Counted from the stretch's first letter, positions 49,432 to 59,175 are shown. The stretch: DNA of 64,000 bases from Actinomycetota bacterium (GCA_005798555.1 SYJA01000003.1:1-64000); one strand, 5' to 3'. Notes: generated from the sequence alone by a model not told the origin. Numbers and translations: made by a program.

Positions 49432-50586
49432 GTGAAATGGGTGGAAGATCCGCAGCACGAAGACCTCAGGTCCGGTGTCCGCCAAGTCTGCTCTGGTTTC
49501 ACCGGCAGTTACTGGCGCGATCTTGAACCCGATACGTATCCGGCGCAGTTTGTTGAAGCCATCACCCAAGCCGGCTTCCTTGGCGCCTTGATACCCGAGG
49601 AGTACGGCGGTGGCGGAGCCACGCTGACGGAGGCCTCGGTGATCTTGGAGGAGATCGCAGCCTCAGGCGGCAACCCGGCTGCTTGCCACGCGCAGATGTA
49701 TGTCATGGGTACCGTGCTGCGTCACGGCAGCGTCGAGCAGAAACTGCAATACCTGCCGGAGCTCGCGGCCGGTCGGCTGCGCCTGCAGGCCTTCGGAGTT
49801 ACCGAGCCAGGTGCGGGTTCGGAGACCACGCGGATTAGTACCCGGGCCGAGAAGGTGCCCGGTGGCTGGCGAATCAACGGTCAGAAGATCTGGACATCGC
49901 GGGCCCTTTATTCCGATCTGATGCTGCTCTTAGCACGAACCACGCCTTATGAGGAGTGCGCGAAACCGACTGAAGGTCTCTCGACATTCTTAGTTGACAT
50001 GCGCAACGCCGAAGGCATCACCATTAATCCGATCAAGACAATGATAAATCACAGCACTACCGAAGTTTTCTTCGAAAATGTCGTAATCCCTGACGCGGCA
50101 TTAGTTGGCGAAGCTGGTAACGGCTTTCGCTACATCCTGGACGGCATGAACGCAGAGCGCATCCTGATTGCAGCTGAATGCATCGGCGACGGCAGGTACC
50201 TGCTCGAGAAAGGCGTCGACTATGCCAATCAGCGAATCGTCTTCGATCGCCAAATCGGCTCGAATCAAGGGGTTCAGTTTCCGCTGGCTAAGGCCTATGC
50301 CCAATTACGTGCGGCCGATCTGGTGCGTTTTGACGCAGCCGCTAAGTACGATGCGGGTAAATCATGTGCCACCGAGGCCAATATGGCAAAACTCCTTGCC
50401 TCCGATGCTTCATGGGCTGCCGCAAACGCCGCAATGGATACCCACGGCGGGTTCGGATTCGCCGTCGAGTACGACATCGAAAGAAAATTTCGGGAGACCC
50501 GGCTCTATCAAGTTGCACCTATCAACAACAACCTAGTTCTGGCCTATCTCGGACAGCATGTCCTTGGGCTGCCCAAGTCCTACTAG
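49432..50586 (+). CDS. Acyl-CoA dehydrogenase
   Basis: IPEEYGGGGATLTEASVILEEIA; FGVTEPGAGSETTRISTRAEK; DTHGGFGFAVEYDIERKFRETRLYQVAPINNNLVLAYLGQ. Confidence 0.93.
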   Translation: MKWVEDPQHEDLRSGVRQVCSGFTGSYWRDLEPDTYPAQFVEAITQAGFLGALIPEEYGGGGATLTEASVILEEIAASGGNPAACHAQMYVMGTVLRHGSVEQKLQYLPELAAGRLRLQAFGVTEPGAGSETTRISTRAEKVPGGWRINGQKIWTSRALYSDLMLLLARTTPYEECAKPTEGLSTFLVDMRNAEGITINPIKTMINHSTTEVFFENVVIPDAALVGEAGNGFRYILDGMNAERILIAAECIGDGRYLLEKGVDYANQRIVFDRQIGSNQGVQFPLAKAYAQLRAADLVRFDAAAKYDAGKSCATEANMAKLLASDASWAAANAAMDTHGGFGFAVEYDIERKFRETRLYQVAPINNNLVLAYLGQHVLGLPKSY

Positions 50587-50618
50587 CTCAACCCCCTATT
50601 TTTTGTGCAGTGTTGAGC
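50586..50618. terminator. Hairpin between convergent genes
   Basis: GCTCAAC (50586-50592) / GTTGAGC (50612-50618), T-tract in the loop. Confidence 0.4.
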
Positions 50619-50619
50619 G

Positions 50620-52062
50620 TCAGATGGGCAGGCCAGGCCGGTCGACACCGACTATCTGGGCTCCGCAAAAGAACCGGAAGACATCCCGATCACCGTGGCC
50701 GCCCAATCCGCTGCCCCGCCAAAAACTCTGCACCGACTCCGGGCTCAGGTCCAACAAACTGGTGCCATTGACTTTCACCTCACCGAATCTAATGCGGCGG
50801 GCCACCGCCATAGCCGCATCGATATCAGTGCCGAAGACATAACCGGCCAGGCCATAAGGCGAGGAATTGGCGAGGTCAATAGCCACGTCGATGGGGCTGG
50901 TCGCGTGAACCGTGACCACCGGGCCGAATAGCTCATCAACGCAGAGTCCTTCAGGCGCGTCGGTTACTACCACTGGCGGCCAAAACCATCCGGGTAAATC
51001 CGGGGCGGTATGCACTTGGTGCGCGGTCGCGCCGCCGCGCACTAGACCGTCAACCCGAGACTGCAACTGTTCACGGTGGTCTCGATGCGCGAGCGGCCCC
51101 ATTAACGCAGCCGGATCATCATGGGCCCCGATCACCACACCCCCCAGTTCCACCAGCAGGGCGCTAACAAGCGCGCGCTCAAGGGCTGGCGGTACGAAGA
51201 TTTTGCCCGGCCCTTCGCACCATTGCCCATTAAGCTTGGTCATGCCGGTGGCGATGCTTTTCGCCGCCTGGTTGATATCCGCATCAGGCATGATGATCAC
51301 CGGGTTATTACCGCCTAGTTCTAGTTGTACTGCCTTGAAGTCCGCGGCCGCGGCGATGGCGATCGCCCGCCCTGTGGTGACCGAACCGGTGAACGAGATA
51401 CACCTAATGCGCGGATCGGTCGTTAACTGAACGCCGACATCAGCACCGCCATGCACCAGCTGGAAAACCCCGCCCGGAAGCCCTGCTGCCGCGATGGCTT
51501 CGGCGAGCACATTGCAGCCAAATGGTGCCCGCTCCGGTGGCTTGAGAATTACCGGAGCCCCTGCTGCAAGTGCGTATGCGCACTTTTTTGCAGCCATCGC
51601 CGCTGGGGCATTCCATGGCACCAGCACGGTGGTCGGACCCCAAGGAATACGAAGGATTTCTACCGGCCTATCGATCTCGCCGACCTGCTGGACTAGTACG
51701 CCGCTTCGCATCTGCTCGACCGCGTCGCGAAAGGATCCAGCCAACGAACCGCCAAATAGTCGGGCGATGGATATCACAACACCCGACCCCAATGACTCAG
51801 CCGCCCCGATCCGATCACCGCGTTGATCCAACTCATCGGCCACGCGCAGCAGGGCCGCCGCACGGTCATCGATGCTCTGCAGGCGCCACGAACCGGCCTT
51901 ATCGATTCGGTCCGCGGCCGCGATGGCGCGATCGACCTCGGTTGGATCCGTTTGGGCAACTTTTGCGATGAACTCACCGGTGGACGGGTTGGTCAGTTCG
52001 ATCTCCACAGTCTGGCTTGGCAAACACCGCACCCCGTCGATTAGATCGAGTTGAGATTCCAT
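50620..52062 (-). CDS. Aldehyde dehydrogenase family protein
   Basis: TTVLVPWNAPAAMAAKKCAYALAAG; VQLELGGNNPVIIM; NGQWCEGPGKIFV catalytic Cys; ELFGPVVTVHA. Confidence 0.92.
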   Translation of the reverse strand: MESQLDLIDGVRCLPSQTVEIELTNPSTGEFIAKVAQTDPTEVDRAIAAADRIDKAGSWRLQSIDDRAAALLRVADELDQRGDRIGAAESLGSGVVISIARLFGGSLAGSFRDAVEQMRSGVLVQQVGEIDRPVEILRIPWGPTTVLVPWNAPAAMAAKKCAYALAAGAPVILKPPERAPFGCNVLAEAIAAAGLPGGVFQLVHGGADVGVQLTTDPRIRCISFTGSVTTGRAIAIAAAADFKAVQLELGGNNPVIIMPDADINQAAKSIATGMTKLNGQWCEGPGKIFVPPALERALVSALLVELGGVVIGAHDDPAALMGPLAHRDHREQLQSRVDGLVRGGATAHQVHTAPDLPGWFWPPVVVTDAPEGLCVDELFGPVVTVHATSPIDVAIDLANSSPYGLAGYVFGTDIDAAMAVARRIRFGEVKVNGTSLLDLSPESVQSFWRGSGLGGHGDRDVFRFFCGAQIVGVDRPGLPI

Positions 52063-52063
52063 C

Positions 52064-53446
52064 TCAAATATTCTCAAAGTAGCGCTCGAGCTCCCAATCG
52101 GTCACCGCGCGCTGAAAGCACTCCCACTCCCACGCCGCCGCTGACCCATACTGCTCGACGACTGCAGGTCCAAAGTTGCGCATGATGAACTCACTTGCGG
52201 TAAAGCGCTCCGCGGCGGCGCCCAGATGTTTCGGGAACTGCTCGGTAGCCGACTTCACCTGGTACGCATCACCGGTGCGCTCCGGACCCGGATCAATATC
52301 GCGCTCAATACCGTCACCAACCGCGGCAAGGAGCCCGGCAATCGCCAGATAGGGGTTGATGTCGGCGCCCGGTACCCGCCATTCAACCCGCATTGATGCC
52401 GGGTCGGTGCCGAGTACCCGACATGAGACCGTGCGGTTGTCCACCGCCCAAGTTGCCCCGTGGCCGGCGAAGTCACCTGAATTGGTGCGCCGGTAGGAAT
52501 TGATGGTCGGCGCGTACCAAGCCATCAAATCCGGTGCGGTTTCCAAGATGCCGCCCATTACCTGACGCATTGTGTTGCTGATGTGCTGTGGTTCGTTATC
52601 GGACCACATTACTTGTGCCGCAGGCCCGGATCCCTCGAGATCGCGAAGTGACAAATGGATGTGCCCAGACGACCCAACGCCGTCGGCCTGTGGTTTTGGC
52701 AGGAAGGTAGCCGAGAGGCCGGCTTGCGCGGCAACATCCTTAACCGCCAACTTGAAAAGCACATGACGGTCCGCCATATCCAGGGCATCCCCGTAGGTGA
52801 GGTTGATCTCCCATTGCCCCAAGCCCCACTCACCCTGGCTCATCTCGACGTTCATCCCGGATTCGTCCAAAACATTGCGCAGGCGCCGGAAGAATGGTTC
52901 CCAATTGTTGACCTGCTGAACGGTGTAGTCGGAATGAATCAGGGTGCTTGGAGTTCGGGTGTGATAGCCCGCCTGCCGCAATCGGTCATAACTCTCACGA
53001 TAAAGATGAAACTCTAATTCGGTGCCAACCCCTGCTGCTAACCCACGCTCAGCCAACGCGGAGACCTGTCGCTGCAGGATCCTTCGGGGGGTGATCTCCA
53101 CCGGGGAACGATCATGCTCCTCGACGATGTCGGCGAGCACAATCGCGGTGCCGTCAAGCCACGCCGCATTGATGAGAGTCGCCATATCCGGGATCAGCAG
53201 AAAGTCCCGCCAACCCGTATGCCAACCTGCATACGCTGATTGGTAGCCAATGTCCTGTGGGAGATCCCAGCCAAATGTGCAGGCCGAGACCGCGATCCCG
53301 CGCTCCGCGAACTCGGCCAATCGCTTCGGCGCCAATCGCTTGCCGATTAGTCGTCCATGCATGTCAGGTGCAGCTATAATTACGGTGTCGAAGTCGCCGG
53401 CTTGCAAATCCTGCATGGTCAGCACATTCATCATCTGGTCAGCCAC
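52064..53446 (-). CDS. Glutamine synthetase family protein, probable gamma-glutamyl-amine ligase
   Basis: PDMHGRLIGKRL; GVGTELEFHLY; GEWGLGQWEINLTY; GSSGHIHLSL; flap GDFAGH; DNRTVSCRVLG; EWRVPGADINPYLA. Confidence 0.92.
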   Translation of the reverse strand: MADQMMNVLTMQDLQAGDFDTVIIAAPDMHGRLIGKRLAPKRLAEFAERGIAVSACTFGWDLPQDIGYQSAYAGWHTGWRDFLLIPDMATLINAAWLDGTAIVLADIVEEHDRSPVEITPRRILQRQVSALAERGLAAGVGTELEFHLYRESYDRLRQAGYHTRTPSTLIHSDYTVQQVNNWEPFFRRLRNVLDESGMNVEMSQGEWGLGQWEINLTYGDALDMADRHVLFKLAVKDVAAQAGLSATFLPKPQADGVGSSGHIHLSLRDLEGSGPAAQVMWSDNEPQHISNTMRQVMGGILETAPDLMAWYAPTINSYRRTNSGDFAGHGATWAVDNRTVSCRVLGTDPASMRVEWRVPGADINPYLAIAGLLAAVGDGIERDIDPGPERTGDAYQVKSATEQFPKHLGAAAERFTASEFIMRNFGPAVVEQYGSAAAWEWECFQRAVTDWELERYFENI

Positions 53447-54192
53447 CCGCCATCAACCGCAAGTTGCGTGCCAGTTATGTACGATGCGGCATCTGAAAGC
53501 AGGAATGAGGCGGCTCGCGCGATATCTTCCGGCTCGCCGACGCGCGGCACTAATAATCGCTGACTCATAAAAGCCATGGCTTCCGGTCCGGTGATGTCGC
53601 CGCCCGTAAACCGAGTGTTGATCGGTCCCGGTGCGATGGCATTGACCCGAATGCCCATTGCTGCCAACTCAACGGCCAAAGCCTTCGTGAGCATCTTTAC
53701 CCCACCTTTGGATGCGTTGTAGTGCACCTGGCAATTGCCACTCGAGGAGACCACAACTTCGGCTTCAACGGTTGTCATATTGACCATCGCACCACCATTT
53801 CGCATGACCCGAGATGCAGCCTGGGCTACGATAAATGGGCCTTTCATGTTGATGTCAACAACAAAATCCCACTCCTCATCGGATACGGTGTCAAGGCCGG
53901 ACATCGTGACAACTCCAGCGTTGTTGACGATCAGGTCGAGTCGTCCAAAGGTGTCAAGGACGTCGGCTAGTGCCTTTTCAACCGCCACTCGGTCGCGAAC
54001 ATCGGCAACTAATACCGCAGCAGAACCGCCTGCATCAGTGATGAACTTCGCTGTCGCTTCGGCAAGTTCCATCTTGATATCGACGCAGGCGACGGAGGCT
54101 CCGTCATCAGCCAGTTGTCTTGCGATGGCCCGCCCGATACCTGAGCCAGCTCCGGTGACGAACGCCACTTTGCCACTATGGTCAATGATCAT
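53431..54192 (-). CDS. SDR family oxidoreductase
   Basis: VTGAGSGIGRAIA, NNAGVV, YNASKGG, VNAIAPGPINTRF. Confidence 0.92.
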   Translation of the reverse strand: MIIDHSGKVAFVTGAGSGIGRAIARQLADDGASVACVDIKMELAEATAKFITDAGGSAAVLVADVRDRVAVEKALADVLDTFGRLDLIVNNAGVVTMSGLDTVSDEEWDFVVDINMKGPFIVAQAASRVMRNGGAMVNMTTVEAEVVVSSSGNCQVHYNASKGGVKMLTKALAVELAAMGIRVNAIAPGPINTRFTGGDITGPEAMAFMSQRLLVPRVGEPEDIARAASFLLSDAASYITGTQLAVDGGWLTR

Positions 54193-54932
54193 GATCTGCT
54201 CCCATTTTTCGATTCTGAAATAAGCCAATTGAAAATAGGATCAACGCCGGCATGCATTTCGGGGTGCCACTGAACGGCGAGCACTTTGACTTCAGTGGAT
54301 TCAACGGCCTCGATCGTGCCATCTGACGCCCAAGCCACGATTCGCAGTCCTTGTCCAGGTTCGTCGATAGCCTGATGGTGGTAACTGTTGACCGCCGCGT
54401 TGCCCTCGTTATCCACCTCGGCGCCGAGTGCCACCCTCAGCATCGACTCCGCAGCAACCGCGACCTTGTGCCTTCGAGTCGAACGGTACTCCTGCGTGTC
54501 AGCATGTGAGAAGCCATCAACTTCGGGCAGGTGCTGTATCAAGGTGCCACCCCGCGCGACATTCACCACCTGGCAGCCGCGACAGATGGCGAGAATCGGG
54601 ATTCCGCTTTCAATTGCCGCGGAGACCAATCCGAATTCGAATTCATCGCGTTCCCGGTCATGCTGCGTGGATTCAGGCACCGGCTCCATGTTGTACCGGT
54701 GTGGATCGACATCCTCGCCGCCACTGAGCAGTAATCCGTCAAGGCGCGTGACAATGTCACGTGGGTTCACTGACCGAGGAATCATTACCGGTATTCCGCC
54801 GGCGCCACTCACCGCTTCGCAATAGTCAGCGAACACCCCCCACAGGTGCGCACCGTCGATACCTTTGGGGACGACCCCTAATCCACTTGCCTCGATAACC
54901 CGAGTGGTGATCCCGATGAGGGGCGCTCTCAT
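54189..54932 (-). CDS. Gamma-glutamyl-gamma-aminobutyrate hydrolase family (PuuD-like)
   Basis: LSGGEDVDPHRYNMEP; ILAICRGCQVVNVARGGTLIQHLPEV; VLAVQWHPEMH. Confidence 0.92.
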   Translation of the reverse strand: MRAPLIGITTRVIEASGLGVVPKGIDGAHLWGVFADYCEAVSGAGGIPVMIPRSVNPRDIVTRLDGLLLSGGEDVDPHRYNMEPVPESTQHDRERDEFEFGLVSAAIESGIPILAICRGCQVVNVARGGTLIQHLPEVDGFSHADTQEYRSTRRHKVAVAAESMLRVALGAEVDNEGNAAVNSYHHQAIDEPGQGLRIVAWASDGTIEAVESTEVKVLAVQWHPEMHAGVDPIFNWLISESKNGSRS

Positions 54933-55651
54933 GAGGAACCCGTCTCGCGAATTATTGCGTGTAGGTTCCGCAGGGTCTCGTCCATGTGCGCCCGAGCCGC
55001 CGAGGCCGCGGCCACCGCGTCACCATCAACAATCGCTTCATAGATGGCGGTGTGTTGCTGGCGGGTTACCTCGACTCGCTGCTCATAAGGCAGGTTGTCG
55101 GTCGGCAGGAACAATTCAGCGCGCGCTCGCCGTGATGCCTCGGTCAACCGCTCATTGCTGGCCGCTGCTGACACCGCGGCATGGAATTGCCCATCGGCTT
55201 CACGAAATGCACCGTATGAAAATCCGTCACTGGTAAGCACGGCGCCTGGCAGTGCTGCGATCGCAGTTCGCATCGCCTGCAAATCCGAGTCCGAGCGCCG
55301 CAGCGCAGCCAACGAACAGATGTGCTGCTCAATGGCCGATCGAAAGTCGATTAACTCCTCCATATCCGGGAGGTTTTCCCGAAGGAGTTCACGCCAAACT
55401 GAGACCGGGGTACTCGGCTCAACTACGAAGCTACCGCCGCGAGCACCCCGGCGAGTGACCAGGTAGCCCTCGGCTTCTAGATGCGCGATACCCTCACGCA
55501 CCGCCTGCCGGCCGACCCCTAACTCAATTGCCAGTTGGCGCTGGGCCGGGAGTCGGTAGCCCACGCCCCATTCACCGCAGGCGATGCGCTCACGCAGGTA
55601 GGCCGCAACCTCCTGGCCCGTCCGCACCGTCTGCAACTGTCTCATATCCAT
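54929..55651 (-). CDS. FadR-type GntR family transcriptional regulator
   Basis: VGYRLPAQRQLAIELGVGRQAVREGIAHLEAEGYLVTRRGARGGSFV wHTH; helical FCD C-terminus. Confidence 0.92.
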   Translation of the reverse strand: MDMRQLQTVRTGQEVAAYLRERIACGEWGVGYRLPAQRQLAIELGVGRQAVREGIAHLEAEGYLVTRRGARGGSFVVEPSTPVSVWRELLRENLPDMEELIDFRSAIEQHICSLAALRRSDSDLQAMRTAIAALPGAVLTSDGFSYGAFREADGQFHAAVSAAASNERLTEASRRARAELFLPTDNLPYEQRVEVTRQQHTAIYEAIVDGDAVAAASAARAHMDETLRNLHAIIRETGSS

Positions 55652-55750
55652 TGGTGCGCACTATGAACCATTAGGATCACGGTGTCAATCCCAAAATGGC
55701 CGGCGTTCTGCAGGTGGGCGGAACAAGATCAACCACCCGCCCTAGAGTAG

Positions 55751-56602
55751 ATGCGTGAGGTACCGGTGCTAACCCCTTTCTTGCTGCCCCTCCTCGGCCT
55801 CGTTGTCACGTTCGGCCTCGGTTGGTCGGTCGCAATGCTGCTAGCCAAGCTCGAGGCAGCGCGCGGACTGCTAGCCAAGCGTGAGGGCTCTCTCGTCGCC
55901 GACGGCGCGCAGGGTGTCCTGGGATTCATTGGGGGGGCCTCCGCATTTCTCATCGGCGTTCTAATGCTCGCCTCGGTCGATCATTTCAACGCAACGTCTC
56001 AGGTCGCCAATGAAGAGGCGATCGCGTACTCAGCAGCGTTTCGATCCTCAGTGGCGCTATCGGATCCTGCACGCCAGATCGTGCAGCGGGATCTGGTGTG
56101 CTTGATGCGGTCGATTGCAACCGACTCGTGGAATGCCGGGTCCCGTGGTGATCTGACTGGGGCTCGCAACTCGAACGCCTGGCTGGCGAGGACGGTCTCG
56201 AATTTGGGCACGCTCGGGCAGCAGCCGGCCACGTCACTCGACACGCTCGATGCGGTGGAGTCGGAACTTCGGGAGGCCGCCAAGTTCGGCCAGCATAGGC
56301 TGCTGGCTGGGGAGTCGGTTCTTCCGCTGGCGATGTGGGCGCTACTCTTTTTGAGCCTGCTAGTCCTCACATTTCTCATGACGCTCATGATGCGTCCATA
56401 CCCGCTTCTGCTGGCTTTATGTCTCGGGTCAACTTTCATCGTGAGTACAGGCATGGTCTTTGTGCTGGTTGCGTTCGCTGAGCCCTTCGACACTAACACC
56501 GGTGTCTACATCAGTCCGGAGGCGCTGGAGGTCGTGTTGCTTTCCGCGGAGAAGACACAGCCGGGCGCGGCGTGGGCTTCGTGTGAGCGTCTGAGCCCGT
56601 AG
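55751..56602 (+). CDS. DUF4239 (bestrophin-like) membrane protein
   Basis: TM helices; GFIGGASAFLIGVLMLASVDHFNATSQVANEEAIAYSAAFRSSVAL. Confidence 0.68.
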   Translation: MREVPVLTPFLLPLLGLVVTFGLGWSVAMLLAKLEAARGLLAKREGSLVADGAQGVLGFIGGASAFLIGVLMLASVDHFNATSQVANEEAIAYSAAFRSSVALSDPARQIVQRDLVCLMRSIATDSWNAGSRGDLTGARNSNAWLARTVSNLGTLGQQPATSLDTLDAVESELREAAKFGQHRLLAGESVLPLAMWALLFLSLLVLTFLMTLMMRPYPLLLALCLGSTFIVSTGMVFVLVAFAEPFDTNTGVYISPEALEVVLLSAEKTQPGAAWASCERLSP

Positions 56603-57060
56603 CGCTCGCCGACTGGTCGTGATGGGGATACCCACCCGCTGCTATCAAATGGTGGAGCGAGGGGTTCAAACGGCCCATACTCAGTCTGCACCTGGCGAAA
56701 GTGGTCGCGCGCCCGATACTGCTCATGCTCCCATCACTTCGGGCAAATGTTCCATGAGGTGCAATCGCATGATATCGACGCCCGGTGCAATCACGGCGCC
56801 CGAGCGCAGCCAGGACGCTGGTCAGCGCATACATTCCGGCGGAGATATCAGCGACTGCGCAGCCTCCCTTGCTCATTCCCTCATCGCCTGGCACCGAGAA
56901 GGCGCCAGCTAGCGACGCCTGCAGCAGGCGTTCGTCACCTGGGTTGCGCGGATCCATCGCCACCGACTGCTTGCCCACATTCGCCCAGACGAAGAAGGCC
57001 AAGTTGCCTTTCACTAAGGAGTCGTAGTGCCGTGCGAAATAGCCTGTTTGACCGGGACAA
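56590..57060 (-). pseudogene. Remnant of a CaiB/BaiF family CoA-transferase
   Basis: Open frame GYFARHYDSLVKGNLAFFVWANVGKQSVAMDPRNPGDERLLQ, then MSKGGCAVADISAGMYALTSVLAALGRRDCTGRR; a C-terminal-like VQTEYGPFEPLAPPFD lies in another frame. N-terminal and catalytic regions absent. Confidence 0.72.
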
Positions 57061-57089
57061 CCACGATGCCGGCATGGGGCGCCGAGGAT

Positions 57090-57809
57090 TCAGTCACGGG
57101 CCAGTTCCAGTAGTTGGATGCCAGCGATATCTTTCATGAACCACTCAACCAAGGCATCGCAATTCGCTCGAAGTTGCGCCCCCGCCTCGCCGATGTCCCC
57201 GAGGACTTCAGCCGCCGACGTATGACTTGGTATGTGGTCTGGACCGATAGCCGCCCAGCCACTTACCAGCCCAAGATCAGCCTCGGGATGGAATTGGGTG
57301 CCCACCGCGCGGCCGGATCGAAACAGCTGAACGGCACTTGGGGTACTCGCCAACAACTGGGCGGACTCCGGGATGACCATGCGATCCTCGTGCCAGGTGA
57401 ACCAAGGCCCGGCCGGAATCGGCAGCACCTCGGCTCCTGAATTCAGGTAGATAAGGCCAATCTCGGCTGCACCGGTAGGCGCCGGCTCGACCTGGCCGCC
57501 GAGGGCTTCGGCAAGGAGTTGACCGCCAAAGCAGACACCAAGGTAGGGGATGTCCAGGTCCACAAGTTTTGCAATGTGCTCGATCTCCGGGCCCACCCAC
57601 GCGCGAGCCGATGTCTCGTAGGCATTGGCGAAGGAACCGAAAGCGATCACCGCGTCGTATTCACCGGGGTCGGGGAAGTCAAGATTGGGCGCCGCCGGAT
57701 CAGCAAGCACTATGTGCTGCTCGGTCTGGACGCCACGTAGTGCCAATATTTCACCGATCATTCCTGGTGCAGCTTCGGGCTCATGACTGATTAGCAGCAC
57801 TCGCGCCAT
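57090..57809 (-). CDS. Class I glutamine amidotransferase (GMP-synthase-like)
   Basis: DIPYLGVCFGGQLLAEALGG nucleophile Cys; VGTQFHPEAD; abuts the upstream GS gene (57809/57810). Confidence 0.92.
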   Translation of the reverse strand: MARVLLISHEPEAAPGMIGEILALRGVQTEQHIVLADPAAPNLDFPDPGEYDAVIAFGSFANAYETSARAWVGPEIEHIAKLVDLDIPYLGVCFGGQLLAEALGGQVEPAPTGAAEIGLIYLNSGAEVLPIPAGPWFTWHEDRMVIPESAQLLASTPSAVQLFRSGRAVGTQFHPEADLGLVSGWAAIGPDHIPSHTSAAEVLGDIGEAGAQLRANCDALVEWFMKDIAGIQLLELARD

Positions 57810-59159
57810 CTAGATAACCCCTCGATAGCGTTTGATCTCCCACTCACTTACCTGATCCGGCGGGCCCTGCCCGTGCTCCGCGAACTCGGCAGCCTCACGG
57901 CGCTGCATGAAGACGAAGTTATCGACAAACACATCCCCATAGGTGCTGCGGGTGAATTCACTATCAAAATTATCTATCGCACCTGTTAGCTCAGTTGGCA
58001 GCCGCTGCCATCCTTCATCGGCATGCGGGTCTCCGACCACCTGATCCATCAGGTCATAAGCATGCTCGAGCCCGTCCATGCCAGCCGCCAGACACCCGGC
58101 TAACACTAGGTACGGGTTAGCGTCGGCCGCCGCCCAGCGGGATTCCAGACGGTTGGCCGCACCCGCTCCAGTGATTGACCGCACCCCGACCAGCCGGTGA
58201 TCAAGGCCCCAGGTGACCTGGGTCGGCGAGAAGGAGTAGTCCTGCAGGCGCTTGTAGCCGCTGACGGTCGGGGTCATCACCAACTGCAACTCCATATGGT
58301 GCCTCAACAGCCCGGTTAGGTACTTGCGCATCAAGGAGTTGCCAATAATCGAATCCTCATCGGCTAGCGCGAACGCATTGACACCGTCACGTTCAAGTGA
58401 CTGATGTATATGCATGCCGTTACCGGCTTCTTGGAGAAACGGCTTGGCCATAAAGGTGGTGTTGATTCCATGTTTCTTGGCCACCGTACGCACTATGTAC
58501 TTGAAGTAGACCGTGGCATCCGCCATCTCGAGCAGGGGACCGTACCGCAGATTAATCTCGGTCTGGCCCGGGCCATATTCCACGTTCCAGGCCTCAACTT
58601 CAATACCGGTCTTGCGAAGGGACTCGCAGATATCGTGCATGAAGTAGTTCATCTCTGCGCCACGTGCTATCGAATAGCAGTTTATGTCGTCATATAACGG
58701 CTCCCACTTCTCGGTGAAGAAGTGGCACTCGAGCTCGGTAGCACCATTTACTGAAAACCCGGCCGCCGCAAACTTCGCCAACTGCTTCTTGAGCATGTTG
58801 CGAGCGTCCATCTGGATTGGCGCATTGGTACCCGGGTGCACGGTGTCGCAGATGACGATGGCCACGCCCTCCGTCCAGCCGGCCACCCGAAAGCTAGACA
58901 GATCGGGCACCGCGTGCATATCGGGAAAGCCATCCTCCTCATTGACCCAAGGGGTGGCGAAGATGAAGCAAGTTGGATCCCAACTGTAGACGACATTTGC
59001 GATCGCGTAACCCGAGCCTCGTAGGAACTGCCGCACCGGAATTCGCTTACCGCGCGGGATGCCCCAGGTGTCAACGATCACACACTCCACCGTGTGAATG
59101 CGATGCTCCTCGCAAAGCGCGGCAACCCGGTCGCGTTCAGAGGCATCCCAGCCGGACAT
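57810..59159 (-). CDS. Glutamine synthetase family protein (third paralogue)
   Basis: VDTWGIPRGKRIPVRQF; GATELECHFFTEKW; YGPGQTEINLRYGP; GNGMHIHQSL; flap YSFSPTQVTWGLDHRL. Confidence 0.92.
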   Translation of the reverse strand: MSGWDASERDRVAALCEEHRIHTVECVIVDTWGIPRGKRIPVRQFLRGSGYAIANVVYSWDPTCFIFATPWVNEEDGFPDMHAVPDLSSFRVAGWTEGVAIVICDTVHPGTNAPIQMDARNMLKKQLAKFAAAGFSVNGATELECHFFTEKWEPLYDDINCYSIARGAEMNYFMHDICESLRKTGIEVEAWNVEYGPGQTEINLRYGPLLEMADATVYFKYIVRTVAKKHGINTTFMAKPFLQEAGNGMHIHQSLERDGVNAFALADEDSIIGNSLMRKYLTGLLRHHMELQLVMTPTVSGYKRLQDYSFSPTQVTWGLDHRLVGVRSITGAGAANRLESRWAAADANPYLVLAGCLAAGMDGLEHAYDLMDQVVGDPHADEGWQRLPTELTGAIDNFDSEFTRSTYGDVFVDNFVFMQRREAAEFAEHGQGPPDQVSEWEIKRYRGVI

Positions 59160-59175
59160 CAGGCCTCCATTCCAG

